Positions 16,242-24,937 of a DNA stretch of 26,900 bases are shown here, piece by piece (position 1 is the stretch's first letter; every line of letters starts with the position of its first letter). The DNA is taken from assembly GCA_965369385.1 (NCBI GenBank), contig CBDUQP010000033.1, forward strand, positions 1 through 26,900, written 5' to 3'. Under the pieces are notes generated by a model. The model was not told where the DNA came from. It did no database searches and saw only the letters and a program-made list of their open reading frames with translations. A program made the translations under genes and the position numbers. The stretch comes from CBDUQP01 sp965369385. Its GTDB lineage: Bacteria; Planctomycetota; Phycisphaerae; SM23-33.

Positions 16242-16922
16242 TCATGAACGGTCCTCAGGAGCACTTCCATTCACCCATCGCCACTTCAGAATGCACCACA
16301 GGATCGGCAATCCCATCCACTTACGCAATTTGGACTTGCCACCACTTCGCTTCTGATACGTGATGTCGATCTCTTGGTACCGGTACCCGAGGCGCACCGA
16401 TCTTACAAGCAATTCCACCGGAAGGTCAAAGTTCCCCTGCCAAGAGATTGATCGAAGCACTTCGCCTCGATATGCACGCATTCCCGTCGTCACGTCGCGC
16501 GTTTGAACATCATACAGAAGCCTCGTAAAGAAGGCGAAGACCCTATTGCCAAAGTAGTTCAATGCTGGCATGTTTTCACTACGCCTACTCATACGAGAAG
16601 CTCCCACTATGTCCCAACCGTTGGCGATCTCTTCTAGCAGTCTTGGGGCCTCGGACATTGGATAGGTGCCGTCACAGTCGACCGTAAGGATTACATCTCC
16701 TCTCGCGGCCTGGAAGCCAGCACGAAGCGAATACCCAGTCCCCACAGGATCGACGTGTAGGAGGGTTACACCGAGTGATCGAGCAATCTCTGCGGTCCGA
16801 TCCGTACCACTATCTACGACAATGATTTCCGTGTGCTCTCCGAGAGTCGACCTGATGCCCCGAATGACTCTCTCGATGCATTGTTCTTCATCAAGTGTGG
16901 GGGTCACTACCGAGACTTTCAT
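16242..16922 (-). CDS. GT2 glycosyltransferase, DPM1/polyprenyl-phosphate type
   Basis: A 226-residue GT-A fold enzyme, the usual length for soluble dolichyl/undecaprenyl-phosphate mannosyl- or glucosyltransferases. Visible are VSVVTPTLDEEQCIERVI, IIVVDSGTDRTAEIA, the metal-binding VDCDGTYP, the YFGNRVFAFFTRLLYDVQTR helix, TGMRAYRGEV, and GYRYQEIDITYQKRSGGKSK near the end. It should move a hexose from a nucleotide sugar to a polyprenyl-phosphate carrier at the inner face of the membrane. The start ATG 16922 has GGAG seven bases ahead. It follows the mutase-like gene by 18 bp, so the two are cotranscribed. Donor not predictable. Confidence 0.9.
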   Translation of the reverse strand: MKVSVVTPTLDEEQCIERVIRGIRSTLGEHTEIIVVDSGTDRTAEIARSLGVTLLHVDPVGTGYSLRAGFQAARGDVILTVDCDGTYPMSEAPRLLEEIANGWDIVGASRMSRRSENMPALNYFGNRVFAFFTRLLYDVQTRDVTTGMRAYRGEVLRSISWQGNFDLPVELLVRSVRLGYRYQEIDITYQKRSGGKSKLRKWMGLPILWCILKWRWVNGSAPEDRS

Positions 16923-16940
16923 TTGATCTCTCCACGCTGC

Positions 16941-18206
16941 CTACCGTAGAGTAGCCCTAACTCTTTCGTACTCATGCAGCCGCTCCTTAGGAGAACGCCT
17001 CGCGTGCTCCTCTATGTTCTCGACAAGCTGGAAGCACTGCTCCAGACACGTGACCATCGACGTATAGCTATGCAGCCCGTTCCGACCTACCGTTATCAGA
17101 TTATCAATCTCAGATGCCTGTTCAAGAATGCACCGCAGACGGGCCAAGTTCCTCTGCTCCGATACCGGATAGGCATGGCGTTCCATCTCGACCCTGTGAT
17201 CCAGGATCATTGATCCGAAGTTCTCACGTATGAACCTTTCGGCTTCTGACCTCCAGTCAGCCAAGGGCAATTCGCGCTGTCGACTATCAAACGGAAACGC
17301 AAAACTAAGCAATGTTCTACCACAGGACTGACCGGATTGCTCCTTATAGTTCATGATGCGTGTGAAGCGATGGGTATTCGGAAATGTGACTAGGTAGTCT
17401 CGCATAACGTTCTCTTCGTCGAGAAGAAAGAACATCTTGCAGCTACCGCGGTGCGTAAGCCACCCATCCCTTCCAAGAAGCTGCTCCACGGGGATCGTAG
17501 ACACGAACCAATCGGCCCGAACTTCACCATGTAGGCAGCGAATCTCCCGTATTCTCCCACCAGACACGACCGCCCCCGTCACCTCCGTTTGGATAATGTC
17601 CACTCCTGCTACGAGCTTCTCGAAGAACGCGTCGTAGCTTCCAGGGTGGCCTTGCCATGCGTCACCGAACATCGAAGCACCCGACTTCTGCAATCCCAGA
17701 TTACGGTATCGGCCCCACTCCAGATGCATGTCTCTGGGGTGCATTCCCCACTGCTTCACATTGTAATTCTCCATGAAGTATTGGTACAACGTCTTGCCAA
17801 TCCGTGCAATCAGATGGTCCTCAAACGAACCTTGTCCTGTGCTATCAGGACTAGCCTCGTAGAGCTCCTGAATTATCTGTTCGCACTCCGGCAATCGAAG
17901 GACATCTCGCGGAGTCACCGGCAACTGACAAAGGTCACTGAGACTCCCATCGATACTGACTCTAACCCTGTATTTCTTCTCTCGCACTTGGATATGCGAA
18001 CAGAAGAACTCATGAGCCTTACTACCACGAGAAGCATAGAGTATGTGCGGGCCAAACTCGTGCAGGATTCCGCCGAACTCCTGCGTACGGCACAACCCAC
18101 CGATTGCAGACTTCTTTTCCACAATCTGCACATCATGTCCTTGCTGCCGTAGCAAGTAAGCTGCAATCGCCCCGGTGAACCCGCCGCCAAGTACCACTAT
18201 TCTCAC
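16941..18206 (-). CDS. UDP-galactopyranose-mutase-like flavoprotein
   Basis: A 421-residue FAD-binding protein. The N-terminus RIVVLGGGFTGAIAAYLLRQ has the dinucleotide GxGxxG-like loop, followed by VQIVEKKSAIGGLCRT. FGPHILYASRGSKAHEFF, YFMENYNVKQWGMHP, DAWQGHPGSYDAFFEKLV and the C-terminal VGRNGLHSYTSMVTCLEQ correspond to the mutase layout (FAD loop, substrate-binding His/Trp/Tyr region, C-terminal FAD part). It may interconvert pyranose and furanose forms of a UDP-sugar, or be an amine-oxidase-like relative with another substrate. The start is GTG 18206, with AGGGAG seven bases ahead. It lies between two GT2 genes, consistent with making a furanose donor for them. Distance from true Glf is noticeable, so no gene symbol is given. 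Confidence 0.82.
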   Translation of the reverse strand: MRIVVLGGGFTGAIAAYLLRQQGHDVQIVEKKSAIGGLCRTQEFGGILHEFGPHILYASRGSKAHEFFCSHIQVREKKYRVRVSIDGSLSDLCQLPVTPRDVLRLPECEQIIQELYEASPDSTGQGSFEDHLIARIGKTLYQYFMENYNVKQWGMHPRDMHLEWGRYRNLGLQKSGASMFGDAWQGHPGSYDAFFEKLVAGVDIIQTEVTGAVVSGGRIREIRCLHGEVRADWFVSTIPVEQLLGRDGWLTHRGSCKMFFLLDEENVMRDYLVTFPNTHRFTRIMNYKEQSGQSCGRTLLSFAFPFDSRQRELPLADWRSEAERFIRENFGSMILDHRVEMERHAYPVSEQRNLARLRCILEQASEIDNLITVGRNGLHSYTSMVTCLEQCFQLVENIEEHARRSPKERLHEYERVRATLR

Positions 18207-18327
18207 GCTATTCTCCCTTCATATTCATCTTCAACAGACCTCTTCAGGCTTCATATGAGCCCAAGCACCCCAGCAAACGAGTCACAGCCACGTCCATCCC
18301 TTTGGAGTACGGTCAGACAACTACAAC

Positions 18328-19374
18328 TCACGGCTTGTGCTGCCCCCCATTCCTGCCCAGAGCATATGCGACCACACCACACACGGCACCGAACCCACTG
18401 TACACGTAGGCCATATACTGCATGCAGATGGTCTTGATCGCAAATACTGGACCGCAACGGCGCCAACAGAACACAAAGAATCGCCGGTTCAGAGCCACAA
18501 CGCCTGTGAAGGCTAGGACCAGCGTCACAATCATACCACTCAGGCCAAGCCAGCCACAAAACAGCCCTGCCACCATGAACTGCAGGTACACAACTAACAC
18601 ACTGAGGCAATTCTCTATTCGCGTGTTAAGGTCACAGTGAAACATTCTCTCCTGCAGGATCAATCGAGTCCACGGTATCGCCCTGCAGAACACGTCCGAC
18701 GTGACCACACTAATGAACGTGTACCGCTTCATATGAGCCACCACGATCCGGTCATCGAGAGCGATTCGGTACCGTCTCCTTATTAGATCATAGCCAAGCT
18801 TGATGTCCTCAGCGGCGGTCGTGCGTATGCGTTCATCAAACCCACCCACGGCATCAAACACGTCCCGACGCATCGCCCCACAAGCAGTGAAAAATACCGA
18901 AGTCTCGCGGTTCGCAGTCAGATGTGTGTAATGATGAAGAATGTTCTTGTAAGACGAGAAGTAGCCCGTTGTCGCCACTCCTAGGCTATAGTTACCGATG
19001 ACTGCGTCCGGCGGGTCAACTGACCTCAATACGTCGACGGCTAGTTTGATAGTATCACTCTGCACCTGAACATCATGATCCGTGAAGAATAGGATGTCAC
19101 CGATAGCATTCCTGACACCAACATTGCGTGCCTTGGCTGGTCCAACATTCTCCTCCAAACGCACCACGTTGCATTCGTGACGCTCTGCAATCTCGTCGCT
19201 TCGGTCGGTGGAGCCATCGTCTACAACGATTACCTCATAGTCCCCATAGGTCGATTTCGACAAGGACTCTAAGCATTGGTCGAGTAGCTCCGCACCATTG
19301 TAAACGGCGATGATAACAGACACTTTGCCCAACAATGACGGCCTTGCCACATTTGCCTTTGATTCATCTCCCAT
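18328..19374 (-). CDS. GT2 glycosyltransferase with C-terminal membrane segments
   Basis: A 348-residue enzyme. The catalytic part starts at VSVIIAVYNGAELLDQCLES and includes EVIVVDDGSTDRSDEI, NVGPAKARNVG, the DxD-like FFTDHDVQ, FFTACGAMRRDVFDAVGGFD and the acceptor/base region AAEDIKLGYDL with RRRYRI after it. Residues about 255-310 form two or three hydrophobic helices (LSVLVVYLQFMVAGLFCGWL, MIVTLVLAFTGVVAL), so it acts at the inner membrane. It follows an IS3 orfA relic, has only a weak ribosome site, and is the first intact gene downstream of the promoter at 19994-20021. About 120 bp separate it from the mutase-like gene, with no feature seen in that gap. Confidence 0.9.
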   Translation of the reverse strand: MGDESKANVARPSLLGKVSVIIAVYNGAELLDQCLESLSKSTYGDYEVIVVDDGSTDRSDEIAERHECNVVRLEENVGPAKARNVGVRNAIGDILFFTDHDVQVQSDTIKLAVDVLRSVDPPDAVIGNYSLGVATTGYFSSYKNILHHYTHLTANRETSVFFTACGAMRRDVFDAVGGFDERIRTTAAEDIKLGYDLIRRRYRIALDDRIVVAHMKRYTFISVVTSDVFCRAIPWTRLILQERMFHCDLNTRIENCLSVLVVYLQFMVAGLFCGWLGLSGMIVTLVLAFTGVVALNRRFFVFCWRRCGPVFAIKTICMQYMAYVYSGFGAVCGVVAYALGRNGGQHKP

Positions 19375-19529
19375 ATCTTGCCATCCAACGACGCAGCCAA
19401 ACAGGAACCTTCAATCTCGATGGTATTTGCGGGGCGTCCATACTACAGTAATGAACTGTTGACCGAGGAAAGACGAACGTCCTGCACGTCCACCGCTGCG
19501 ATACATGGTGGGGATTCTCATCTCCTTCA

Positions 19530-19824
19530 CCAAGTCTCATTGAACAGGCGTCGCAGCTTCTTTGACAGGACGTCCGGAAGTATGTGCTTGTCTAATGCCA
19601 AATCCGCCACCGATCGCTTCAGCCGTGCATCTTCATCCTCCAACTGCTTCAGCCGGCGAACGTGCGCCGCGCCGGGCCGGGCCAGCGTACTTCTTCTTCC
19701 GGCAATAGAAATTCCCTCGCAATTCTCAACGTCCGGGCGAGCTCCTCGACCGCAGTACGGCTGTGGCCTGCCACACGGGAAAGGCTATCTGTACTTCTGT
19801 AAATAGCGCCTTCATCTGGTCCAT
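19530..19824 (-). pseudogene. IS3-family (IS407-like) OrfA relic
   Basis: From ATG 19824: MDQMKALFTEVQIAF, then in shifting frames NFYCRKKKYAG (second HTH helix) and RRLKQLEDEDARLKRSVADL followed by ALDKHILPDVLSKKL. The HTH and leucine-zipper coil order is that of IS407-group OrfA, a different subgroup from the IS3 element at 94-1368. No orfB part was seen downstream, where GT2 begins about 155 bp later. The region is frameshifted and has internal stops. Confidence 0.65.
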
Positions 19825-19993
19825 CTCAATTAGCAACGCTAACAGAATACTATCAAACTTGCATTTAGAATGGATCAGAATTCAGGGGCCAGATCATGCA
19901 TGGCCAATCCAAGCTTCGTTGCACTAGAAAGCTCTTGAGGCGTGCAGTCGCTATGTTTGAATTGATAGGATAGACTTCGCCCCTCTAAGTTAC

Positions 19994-20021
19994 ATTATAA
20001 CGCCGTTGCCAGCAATGTCAA
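19994..20021 (-). promoter_or_regulatory. Near-perfect sigma-70 promoter facing the cluster
   Basis: The minus strand reads TTGACA (20021-20016), a 16-base spacer and TATAAT (19999-19994), an exact match to both consensus hexamers. Transcription would start near 19987 and run through the IS3 orfA relic into the GT2 gene at 19374 and the rest of block B. It lies just beyond the 3' end of the ISKra4 transposase relic, so it may be an outward-facing element-borne promoter that restored expression after insertion. Confidence 0.6.
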
Positions 20022-20062
20022 CAAACAATCGCAAGTGGATACTGCACGTGTGCGAGATTGGA

Positions 20063-21560
20063 TCATGGCTGGGGATATGAGGCTATTCTATGATGTTCCC
20101 AATATGAGGCCGGCTGGCCACGGTAGGGGAGGCTTGTCAGGGCCATCATTTCTTTGGCATTGCATTTGTTCCACCACATCCCAGACCCTTTGGGGCCTTG
20201 GGTCAGGTGGCCACAGACCGATTCGGCGGCCCGGACGCTAGCGTAGACCGTCATTTCCACTCGCGAAGCAAGATACCTTCGTTGAGCCTTCAACGCTTCG
20301 CGTTGCCACGGTGATCACAACGTCTCAAACAACTCGCCAAGTCGATCCAGCGTCACCAGCAAACCACGGTTCCATACCGACCCATCGTCTCTTCTCGCCA
20401 TGCAACTGATTCGGCTATGCCTTCATCGAAGAGCTTGTGGGCCGCCTCGGTAACATCTTCCTGCACATGATAGTAATCCAGGACATTCTCGTCCAGCATC
20501 GGCAACAGCTGGTTGGATTGCTTGAGAATCCAACTGGTTCCGTCGGCAACGGCATACTTCACATCTGCATCGCCAAGCCATATGCGCGACGCTTCGCGTC
20601 GCATCAGCCGACTAAGCTTCTTATGGTTACCGTTGGTGCCAATCGCATATTGATGCCTCTTGTTGTTGCTATAGAATGCTACGACCTTGAACTCCTTGTG
20701 AGGTCCGTCGCTACCGTGAGGAGGCTGGCCCGCCTACCGGTACTCTTGTGACCGTGCCGCTACCTTTGCGTTTCTCCGTTTCACGACGCTTGCGCGGCTG
20801 GTCTTCCGGCACCGGTGATCACAGTTCTGTCGGTACAATCAGTGGCGGCAAAGTCCGGACAAACCTGCGCGTTGGCTTGCTATGAGAGAACATGCTGACC
20901 TCAAGATTCGACCATCGTGCGAATCGCATAAGCACTGATAGCCAACTGTGCCGTTCGCTTGAGATTCTTCGCACCAGGAACAAACGCACAATTCAAGCTC
21001 TCACGACAACACATCTCCCGAACGCCCGGCCTGTATCTGCTGCTGGTTATCCCCAGAACAGTGTCCAGTGGAACAGACGTGCCACGTTGCTCGTTCCAGT
21101 ACACGGTTCTAGCAGTCTGTTGAAGAATGGATTCCGTCGCGAGTGCGCGGGATTTCAGCGAGCACCAAGGAACGAAAACGCAGGCAATTCAGCTGAATTG
21201 TTGAGTTTTCGTGACGCAGACGCACAGGTGAAAGGCCCCCGCGCAGCAGGAATAGCTTTTTCAACGGGCTGCTAGAGAGCTGCAACCGGCCGTTGAAGGT
21301 CATGCACGACATGCTCTGCTTGCCCTTATGCTTCCACGTTAGGTCGCGGGTGGGTAATGCGAGGGACAAATGCCTCCTGCTTGCCTTCCAAGAGATCCTT
21401 TGCCTTCCAACGAAGACGCCGCCTGTACTCAGCATTGGTGTCTTGAACCGGCTCTTCCAACTCGGCGATAATCGCTCCCGGAGCGAATTATTGATAGCGT
21501 CAGCCACCTTCTACAGAATCGCCTTAAGATCGCAAATCCAATGCCCCGAGCAACTCTTCT
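20063..21560 (-). pseudogene. ISKra4-family transposase relic, split by a small insertion
   Basis: The minus strand shows an N-terminal charged helix (IIAELEEPVQDTNAEYRRRL), then KGKQSMSCMTFNGRLQLS. After the 159-bp insertion it continues with RTVYWNEQRGTSVPLDTVLG, YRPGVREMCCRESLN and NLKRTAQLAISAYAIRTMVE. After stops and frameshifts come VVAFYSNNKRHQYAIGTNGN, DVKYAVADGTSWILKQSNQL, NVLDYYHVQEDVTEAAHKLF and the end GSGMWWNKCNAKEMMALTSL. These are the characteristic PGVRE, DG-x-x-WI, DYYH and N-A-I/M-L steps of ISKra4 transposases. It is about full length but has several internal stops. Its outer ends were not recognised. Confidence 0.75.
21109..21275. mobile_element. 159-bp MITE-like element with CTAG target duplication
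   Basis: The element occupies 21113-21271 and is flanked on both sides by CTAG (21109-21112 and 21272-21275). Its ends, read inward, are CAGTCTGTTGAAGAA and CAGCCCGTTGAAAAA, which also match the IS1182-like ends at 13024 and 26567. It has no transposase gene. Removing 21113-21271 plus one CTAG restores an unbroken ISKra4 frame, ...FNGRLQLS|RTVYWNEQ..., so the boundaries and the 4-bp duplication are well supported. It could be mobilised in trans by an IS1182-like transposase. Confidence 0.8.
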
Positions 21561-21931
21561 GCAGTAACCTTCTTGTCTTGCACGACCTACGCCTAAACAG
21601 AGAGCCACAAGCCATCCCGCAAGAACCACTTCGATCTAGCCCGAGAAAGACTAGTACACTACTGCAGCGATTTGGGAGTCTTCTGCTGGATAGTGGAAAG
21701 GCTAATCAGTTGGCTGCTGCAGTTCAACCAACCGCAAGTTCGATATGATCAACCTGCCACTGCTCTCTTGACGTCCGTGAAAGGGAGATGTACGTTCTCT
21801 GCAAGACACTCTTCAAGTCGATTCTACCGATCGCCTCAATGGCCTACATCGTCCTATTGCTCCTACATGGGGATGGACAGATAGCCTTGCAAACCTCTCC
21901 CAACACTGCGTTCGACGTGACTCCGTCCAGT
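21561..21931. other. Unassigned stretch, probably IS debris
   Basis: Between the ISKra4 relic and the SPASM radical SAM gene lie about 370 bp with no reading frame I can identify on either strand. Short minus-strand pieces such as EAIGRIDLKSVLQRTYI look coding-like but are interrupted. No inverted repeats, promoter or RNA structure was recognised. It may be the outer end of the ISKra4 element plus flanking DNA. Confidence 0.4.
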
Positions 21932-22930
21932 TTAACTCGGTCCCAAGCCGAGCGACCGTTTCACCCGGCGAAGAATCTCGGAGCAGCCGATATACGGGCA
22001 ACACTTACACATCTCCGGGGAAAGTCCCGCACCCAGTTGCTTGCGGATGGATTGATAGCCCTCATTATTCCAGATATCCTCAAACTGTGTTTGTAGCATA
22101 TTGCCCAGCTTCAAGGCGTTGTCAGGCCGCATGCAGCAGGGCAGGACATCACCATCCACCGTCACGTAGCAGCGACTGAATGGCCAGATGCATTGCTTGT
22201 GGTCGAACTCGCTGTTCCCTACGAGACGCACGTTTACAGAAAGCGCCTCGCCAATATCCATTGCAGTGCGTAGCATGCCTACGAGTGGCGTCAGGTTCAC
22301 CCGGCGTAGTTCCTCCAACTTCTCGTGCCTCGGGTTGTCCGCTCCAGACCAGTTCTGCATAATTTGGAACCTAACGGTCTCGACGCCAAGTTGGTCTGCC
22401 AGTTTGACAACTGCTGGAATGCTTGACAGATTCTGCCTGCAGCAAACATAGTTAATAGCCAAGTCGGTGTGGGCCTTCCTGTGGTGTACGATCTCGGACA
22501 CGTTCGCAAGCAGCCGCTCCCACCTGGCCCCGCGATGAAATGCCTCGTAGCTGGCTTTGTCTGAACCGCTGACCGAAATGTACATGTGCTCAATGCAGCC
22601 CATCACGGCTGGCACATCCAGGGTTTCCCATTGGCACTCGGACACGAGAACGGTCTGGCAGTTCCTATCGCGCAGATACTCGAGCATCAGGGTCGCATCA
22701 GGTGCTAACAACGGCTGGCCAAGACCGTGGAATTTCACAGTCGTTGCGTGAGGGAATTGATCCATGATTCGACGGAACGTAGCGTAGGACATGCTGGTCC
22801 CTGTGCCAATGCCATCGCGAGAACAGGTGATGCACCGCAGGCGACACATGTTCGTTGGCTCAACCATTATGTAGTCCGGCGAGGCCTTAAGCACCTGCCT
22901 ATACTCTTTCTGCTCTCCAGGCAACATCAT
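21932..22930 (-). CDS. Radical SAM protein with SPASM-type C-terminus
   Basis: A 332-residue enzyme. The core begins PTNMCRLRCITCSRDG, a CxxxCxxC motif for the SAM-binding [4Fe-4S] cluster. It continues with VKFHGLGQPLL (the GGE-like SAM site), MYISVSGSDKASYEAFHRG and VCCRQNLSSIPAVVKLADQL. The C-terminal part has QCIWPFSRCYVTVDGDVLPC followed by CMRPDN, then GNMLQTQFEDIWNNEGYQSI and CKCCPYIGC, the pattern of a SPASM auxiliary Fe-S domain. SPASM proteins oxidise peptides, sugars or alcohols. Next to a DegT aminotransferase, a sugar substrate is likely (inference). The start ATG overlaps the aminotransferase stop (ATGA), showing coupled translation. Last gene of block A before the IS debris. 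Confidence 0.92.
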   Translation of the reverse strand: MMLPGEQKEYRQVLKASPDYIMVEPTNMCRLRCITCSRDGIGTGTSMSYATFRRIMDQFPHATTVKFHGLGQPLLAPDATLMLEYLRDRNCQTVLVSECQWETLDVPAVMGCIEHMYISVSGSDKASYEAFHRGARWERLLANVSEIVHHRKAHTDLAINYVCCRQNLSSIPAVVKLADQLGVETVRFQIMQNWSGADNPRHEKLEELRRVNLTPLVGMLRTAMDIGEALSVNVRLVGNSEFDHKQCIWPFSRCYVTVDGDVLPCCMRPDNALKLGNMLQTQFEDIWNNEGYQSIRKQLGAGLSPEMCKCCPYIGCSEILRRVKRSLGLGPS

Positions 22931-24045
22931 TTATGAATACCTTTCATATCCAAGAACTCATTGAGGCTACCGATCACCCTTGATACTTCCGCTTCGGTCA
23001 TCTCCGGATAGAGCGGAAGGGTAATCGTAGTACGACAGAACTGCTCTGTAATCGGAAAGTCGGCCTTAGAGTACCCAAGCCCGGTGTAGGGCTTCTGGCG
23101 GTACACTGGAGTGAGATAGTGGATTCTTGCATCGATCCCTGCATCATGCAAGAAGGCTTGTGCCTCCTGATTAGCCAATCCCGGCAAGGCCAGAACATAG
23201 AGATGGTACACTTGGGTTTCGTCCTGTCCATCCAAGGGGACTCGACATCTTCCTCCGAAGCTGACTGCATATTGCTCAGCAATCTGTCTGCGCCGTTTGA
23301 TCCATTCGGGCAGATGCCGGGTCTTTGCGAGCAGTATGGCCGCTTGCATGGAATCCAGTCTGCTGTTGAGACCACGTACCACCCAGACATCGCGATCTGT
23401 CCTTCCTAGGTTGCGCAGCCGTCGCAAACGTTTTGCGAGTTCTGGATCATCAGTTGTAACAACTCCCCCGTCTCCACATGCGCCCAGTACTTTGGTGGGA
23501 TGAAAGCTGAAGCAGCCCATGCTCCCAGCCCCCCCCGCATGATGGCCTTCTCGTCGAGCCCCGATAGCCTGCGCCGCATCTTCAATCACCACCAGGCCAT
23601 GGTCGGATGCAAACTCCAGGATCTGCTTCATGTCGGCCATCCGACCCGTGTAATGCACGGGGACAATCGCACGGGTGGAGGAAGTCAACGCTCGCTCCAA
23701 TTGGTTAGGGTCCATATTGTAAGTTTCGTCAACGTCAACCAGTCTCGGGTTCGCCCCGACGTCTGAGATGGCCATCAGTGTGGCAATGAAGGTGTTGGCG
23801 CTGGTGATTACTTCATCACCTGAGCCTATTCCTGAGGCCATCAAACTCAGCCGCAAGGCATCGGTGCCTGAGTTCATTCCGACAGCATATCTCGTGCCGC
23901 AGAGTTCCGCCATGTAGTTCTCTAGCAACACGACGTGCTTACCAAGGACGAAATCGGCACTACTCAGGACTTGCTCGAATGCACAGAGAAGCTCAGTGCG
24001 CAGATTACGGTGCTGGCGTTCTAGGTCAAGGAAGGGCACTAACAT
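22927..24045 (-). CDS. DegT/DnrJ/EryC1-family PLP aminotransferase
   Basis: A protein of about 372 residues from ATG 24045 (MLVPFLDLERQH). The upstream Met at 24093 would overlap the preceding gene heavily. Type-I aminotransferase features: GTRYAVGMNSGTDALRLSLM, EVITSANTFIATLMAI, PVHYTGRMADM, VVIEDAAQAIGARREG, the PLP lysine in FSFHPTKVLGACGDGG, and LNSRLDSMQAAILLAKTRHL. The family transfers an amino group to a keto-deoxy sugar nucleotide, making an amino sugar. The start is one base after the acyltransferase stop (TGAGATG), and its own stop overlaps the radical SAM start. The three genes are one translationally coupled unit. Confidence 0.95.
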   Translation of the reverse strand: MLVPFLDLERQHRNLRTELLCAFEQVLSSADFVLGKHVVLLENYMAELCGTRYAVGMNSGTDALRLSLMASGIGSGDEVITSANTFIATLMAISDVGANPRLVDVDETYNMDPNQLERALTSSTRAIVPVHYTGRMADMKQILEFASDHGLVVIEDAAQAIGARREGHHAGGAGSMGCFSFHPTKVLGACGDGGVVTTDDPELAKRLRRLRNLGRTDRDVWVVRGLNSRLDSMQAAILLAKTRHLPEWIKRRRQIAEQYAVSFGGRCRVPLDGQDETQVYHLYVLALPGLANQEAQAFLHDAGIDARIHYLTPVYRQKPYTGLGYSKADFPITEQFCRTTITLPLYPEMTEAEVSRVIGSLNEFLDMKGIHK

Positions 24046-24046
24046 C

Positions 24047-24820
24047 TCATTCGTCCTCCGCCCTATACCGAATGACCCGCGCTGGCGCCCCAATCATCAC
24101 TGCGTGCGCCGGTACGTTCTTTGTTACCACCGCGCCAGCGCCCACCAGAGCATACTCTCCGATCTCCACACCAGGCAGCACTATGGCTCCGGTACCCAAG
24201 AATACACCACGCCCCATTCGCACGTATCCCGCTGTGCGGGCACCAGGGCACACGTTGCAGAACTCCCCCAGATCGTTATCATGGTCGATCGACGCAGACG
24301 TGCTGATGATCGAATTCCTCCCGACATGCGAGCTGCTCATGATGGCCACCAGAGCATGGCAGATTACGCCTTGTTCCAACACCGCAGACGGCGACACTGC
24401 AGCTGTGGGATCAACCACACGGATAAGGGGCTGTTTCAGGTGCTTCAAGATCACTTCCTTTGATCTGATCTTCGCTCCAGTCTCGTTGCCGATGGCCAAT
24501 ATGACAGCGTCGACCTCCACGGGAAGTGCTCCTGGTTTCAAGACAGGCAATGCTCTCTCGGCGAGCACTTGGCTCCCGTCGTCGACAAAGCAGATGATCT
24601 CTATGCCTATCAGACGACGTAGAGTATCATGCACTATTCTCCCCTGCGCGCCGGCACCATATATCGCCACTCGTAATGGCGTTGGGACTCCGCCCCGAAT
24701 GCCGAAACGTTCCCGGCACGGAAGTTCAGTTCGTTGGTAGGTACACGTGGAACGAGGAACGTCCTCTTCTCGTCGCCCATCACCTGATTTGATCATGCCT
24801 AGTTTGTGCCTTCTGTGCAT
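24047..24820 (-). CDS. PglD/NeuD-like sugar O/N-acyltransferase
   Basis: The protein core starts with LRVAIYGAGAQGRIVHDTLR, a Rossmann nucleotide-binding half, then IICFVDDGSQ and VDAVILAIGNETGAKIR. The second half is a left-handed beta-helix of hexapeptide repeats: VVDPTAAVSPSAVLEQGVIC, SIDHDNDLGEFCNVCPGART, MGRGVFLGTGAIVLPGVEIG and YALVGAGAVVTKNVPAHAVM. Family members acetylate UDP-4-amino sugars or related sugars. The His of SIDHDN is the likely catalytic base. This pairs with the aminotransferase next to it: amination, then acetylation. The frame is open from Met 24820, but the family normally starts close to RVAIYGAG, so about 50 N-terminal residues may not be translated. Met 24796 or a GTG nearer the core are alternatives. 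The IS481 end lies only 34 bp upstream. Confidence 0.88.
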   Translation of the reverse strand: MHRRHKLGMIKSGDGRREEDVPRSTCTYQRTELPCRERFGIRGGVPTPLRVAIYGAGAQGRIVHDTLRRLIGIEIICFVDDGSQVLAERALPVLKPGALPVEVDAVILAIGNETGAKIRSKEVILKHLKQPLIRVVDPTAAVSPSAVLEQGVICHALVAIMSSSHVGRNSIISTSASIDHDNDLGEFCNVCPGARTAGYVRMGRGVFLGTGAIVLPGVEIGEYALVGAGAVVTKNVPAHAVMIGAPARVIRYRAEDE

Positions 24821-24937
24821 ACAGTTCGCCCCGTAATCGGTAGGGAAGGATGCTCCAATCCGGTTACATGGGTAACACTATTCCGATAGAGATTGATGAG
24901 GGGAGCATTATCCATCTCTTGGATTGAGAGTTGTGCC

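Noticed and set aside
23979..24740. 253-codon plus-strand open frame
   Set aside because: It is antisense to the acyltransferase, whose hexapeptide-repeat protein is clearly real; the plus-strand protein shows no family pattern.
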